DNA of 6,326 nucleotides. Origin: Calditrichota bacterium (GTDB lineage: Bacteria; Zhuqueibacterota; Zhuqueibacteria; Zhuqueibacterales; Geothermadaptataceae). The stretch covers positions 1 through 6,326 of the forward strand of contig QQUM01000051.1 of NCBI GenBank assembly GCA_008501545.1, read 5' to 3'. A program made the translations under genes and the position numbers. Position 1 is the first letter of the stretch, and each line of letters starts with the position of its first letter. Shown here one piece after another: positions 4,522-6,326 of the stretch. The notes under the pieces were generated by a model. The model worked only from the letters and a program-made list of their open reading frames with translations. It was not told the origin of the DNA and did no database searches.

Positions 4522-6326
4522 TTGCTTGGCACTAAACGCAATTCATACTGTTTTTCACCGGGTAAAAATGGTGTCAACTCACCGTTCACCCATGCCTCAT
4601 GCCCTTTATTGTAAAATGGCGAAAGTGGGTGCCCGGATTGGCCGGTTGGCATATGCATGTAGGCTTCGTTCTCTCGTCCGGGTGTTACAGCGAAGCGCTC
4701 TGAAGCGCCGATGAGGCCTCCACGACGTCTCGTTTGCAGCAGAGGCATATGCATGCCTCCGGGAAGTGCTTGTGATGGAATATCCAACCAACTGCTGAGT
4801 GCTGGTATTGAACGGCTGAATGGATGTTGGATCGTAAAGGTGTTTTCTTCACCCCAGGGATGTGCTGAAAGCGGCGTACCCGTCGCCGAAATTACACTAT
4901 CCACTTGTGCAAGGAACAATTCCTGCCATGATGAAAATCCGGGAACGAGCAGGTAATCCGGTTTTTGTGTAACCAGATCCCACATCGCTTGTTCATGGTG
5001 GGCCATGATTTTACTTATATAATTAAATCGTCCATCTTTTTCTTTCACGTGTGCAAGCATTGGATCGAACAATGCTCTCGCAAGCGTGTGGCGAAAGTTT
5101 TTAACCAGACGAAATCCAACGGAGCCTGGACTTGCCACCGCACCCCAATTTTTCACTTCCTGACGAAATTCTTTCCGGACCGGCTGGTCCTTGAGCGCAT
5201 CTTCGTCGAGAATTTCCAGAAGCAATTTTTGCCACGGTTCAAGAAAAACCGCTCGATGATCACGCTGGATTTTAATCATATCCGCAGGCACAAACATGTC
5301 TTTTGCCATCAGGTTGTCCCGAATTTGCTGACTTCGTGCGCCTAATGTGAAATTATAGTAGTCATAAATTTTATCACCCATTTGGCCACCAACGACGCGT
5401 GCATTGGCACTCCAGATACGTCCTGATGGCGGATTGACGACTTTGGGACGTTCGGCGGGTGAGAGCCAGCCATCCCATCCGTTCTTCCCGTTTGCCCAGG
5501 ACTGTGGGTAGCGGCCGGCGTTCCCTTTGCGGCGCGGAATCGGACCGACGATGGTCCAGGCGATGTTCCCGAAACGATCGCCGGTGACAAAATTCTGCGC
5601 CGGAATGCCGCTTCTCGCGGCGACAGCCAGTGCTTCATTGACATTGCCAGCCTGCTCTAAATCATAAAGATTGACATTGACACCTTGATCGGTGTGAGCA
5701 ACCCAACGGTAAGCACGCTTGCGTCCGAGATAGTCGCGGTCGATCACCGGCCCCCAGATTGTTTCTTCAATGTGCATCGTATCGTTTGCGGCGTCTTTGA
5801 TTTTAATAATCTCATTGTATTCTGTAAATGGTTGCAAGCCGGCTGGTGTTTTGTACTTGTTTGGATCGTTTTCATCCATTTCCAGAACGACCAGATCACT
5901 CCAGTCACCATAGGAGTTTGTAAAACCCCAGGCAATGTTCGTGTTGCTTCCTGTGACGATAAACGGTACACCCGGAAGGGAAACACCAGTGACGTTCATC
6001 GCATTTACGCCTTCCAGCGCAAGGGTCAGGCGGTACCACGTATTGGGTATCGAGATACTCAGGTGCATATCATTGCACACGAGTGCGCCACCATTTTCTG
6101 TGTGATCTCCTGAAACCACCCAATTGTTGCTACCGAATGCGCCAAAGAACTCATTTGTAAATTCAGGAAATATCTTTTCAATAGCTGTCTCTGGCGTTGG
6201 AGTTGCTGAAGCCGTCCCTGGTTGGGTATTAAAGTACTTTCCCGGTTTAGGCAGTGGCGGTTTGGGATAGATTGTTTCGTCGATGGCTGCATCCCATTGT
6301 GTACCTTTTGGCGCTAAAAACTCAAA
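4518..6326 (-). CDS. Penicillin acylase family protein (Ntn hydrolase), 5' partial
   Basis: The frame stays open to the right edge, so the 602 residues seen lack the N-terminus. The apparent start at 6119 is an internal GTG inside the conserved motif. The first 65 residues are the end of the alpha chain or spacer. GSNNWVVSGDH then marks the autocatalytic cleavage site, with the new N-terminal Ser (codon 6129-6131) as nucleophile and a beta chain of 537 residues, the usual size. In beta numbering, His is at 23, FIVTGSNTNIAWGFTN at about 57-72, the oxyanion Asn of QNFVTGD at about 180, and NPPSGRIWSANARV at about 233-246. The C-terminal PTGQSGHPLSPFY motif is typical. These periplasmic enzymes hydrolyse amides such as penicillins, cephalosporins or acyl-homoserine lactones; the substrate here cannot be told. 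The stop lies in a degenerate REP copy, and REP hairpins follow the gene. Confidence 0.93.
   Translation of the reverse strand, partial: FEFLAPKGTQWDAAIDETIYPKPPLPKPGKYFNTQPGTASATPTPETAIEKIFPEFTNEFFGAFGSNNWVVSGDHTENGGALVCNDMHLSISIPNTWYRLTLALEGVNAMNVTGVSLPGVPFIVTGSNTNIAWGFTNSYGDWSDLVVLEMDENDPNKYKTPAGLQPFTEYNEIIKIKDAANDTMHIEETIWGPVIDRDYLGRKRAYRWVAHTDQGVNVNLYDLEQAGNVNEALAVAARSGIPAQNFVTGDRFGNIAWTIVGPIPRRKGNAGRYPQSWANGKNGWDGWLSPAERPKVVNPPSGRIWSANARVVGGQMGDKIYDYYNFTLGARSQQIRDNLMAKDMFVPADMIKIQRDHRAVFLEPWQKLLLEILDEDALKDQPVRKEFRQEVKNWGAVASPGSVGFRLVKNFRHTLARALFDPMLAHVKEKDGRFNYISKIMAHHEQAMWDLVTQKPDYLLVPGFSSWQELFLAQVDSVISATGTPLSAHPWGEENTFTIQHPFSRSIPALSSWLDIPSQALPGGMHMPLLQTRRRGGLIGASERFAVTPGRENEAYMHMPTGQSGHPLSPFYNKGHEAWVNGELTPFLPGEKQYELRLVPSN

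Noticed and set aside
4965..5345. A 126-residue plus-strand reading frame antisense to the acylase gene.
   Set aside because: The opposite strand carries conserved acylase sequence throughout; this frame shows no family features.
6059..6292. A separate minus-strand 77-residue reading frame near the right edge.
   Set aside because: It is out of frame with the acylase, which is continuous to the edge and encodes GSNNWVVSGDH there; the small frame resembles nothing.

Overview
The window reads as chromosomal DNA of a Gram-negative bacterium: an outer-membrane barrel with a signal peptide, a periplasmic-binding-type protein and a penicillin-acylase-family Ntn hydrolase all imply a periplasm and outer membrane. 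Base composition is moderate to AT-leaning and Shine-Dalgarno sites are clear. The lineage cannot be fixed from the sequence alone. The style of the genes would fit an FCB-group bacterium (Calditrichota/KSB1-like), but that is a weak guess.

Layout. Positions 3-554 (+) hold the C-terminal part of a type I periplasmic-binding-fold protein that starts before the window. Its stop overlaps the start of larE (551-1369, +), an ATP-dependent sulfur transferase of nickel-pincer cofactor synthesis. A long perfect hairpin with flanking A and T runs (1391-1427) separates larE from a convergent gene for a small outer-membrane beta-barrel (1441-1974, -). Upstream of that, also on the minus strand, are a DUF2235 alpha/beta hydrolase with two C-terminal membrane segments (2149-3687), a REP-associated tyrosine transposase (RAYT, 3749-4276), and most of a penicillin-acylase-family enzyme (4518-6326) whose N-terminus lies beyond the window. 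No RNA genes or CRISPR arrays were seen.

The most interesting part is 3809-4521. The RAYT is surrounded by short palindromes that share one plan: a GTAG head, an 8-nt arm, a 4-nt loop of form GNCA, and the complementary arm. Three distinct intact versions differ at stem positions, and every difference is compensated on the other arm. This is the signature of REP elements mobilised by a RAYT. The upstream copies form head-to-head (BIME-like) pairs, duplicated as an 80-bp tandem repeat. One degenerate copy supplies the stop codon of the acylase gene. Another lies inside the 3' end of the RAYT reading frame and appears to have replaced its normal C-terminus. The GTAG/GNCA consensus read here may be an undescribed REP family.

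The genes do not form one pathway. The first pair is translationally coupled. The minus-strand genes look like independent accessory or envelope functions, with a REP/RAYT unit sitting between the acylase and DUF2235 genes.
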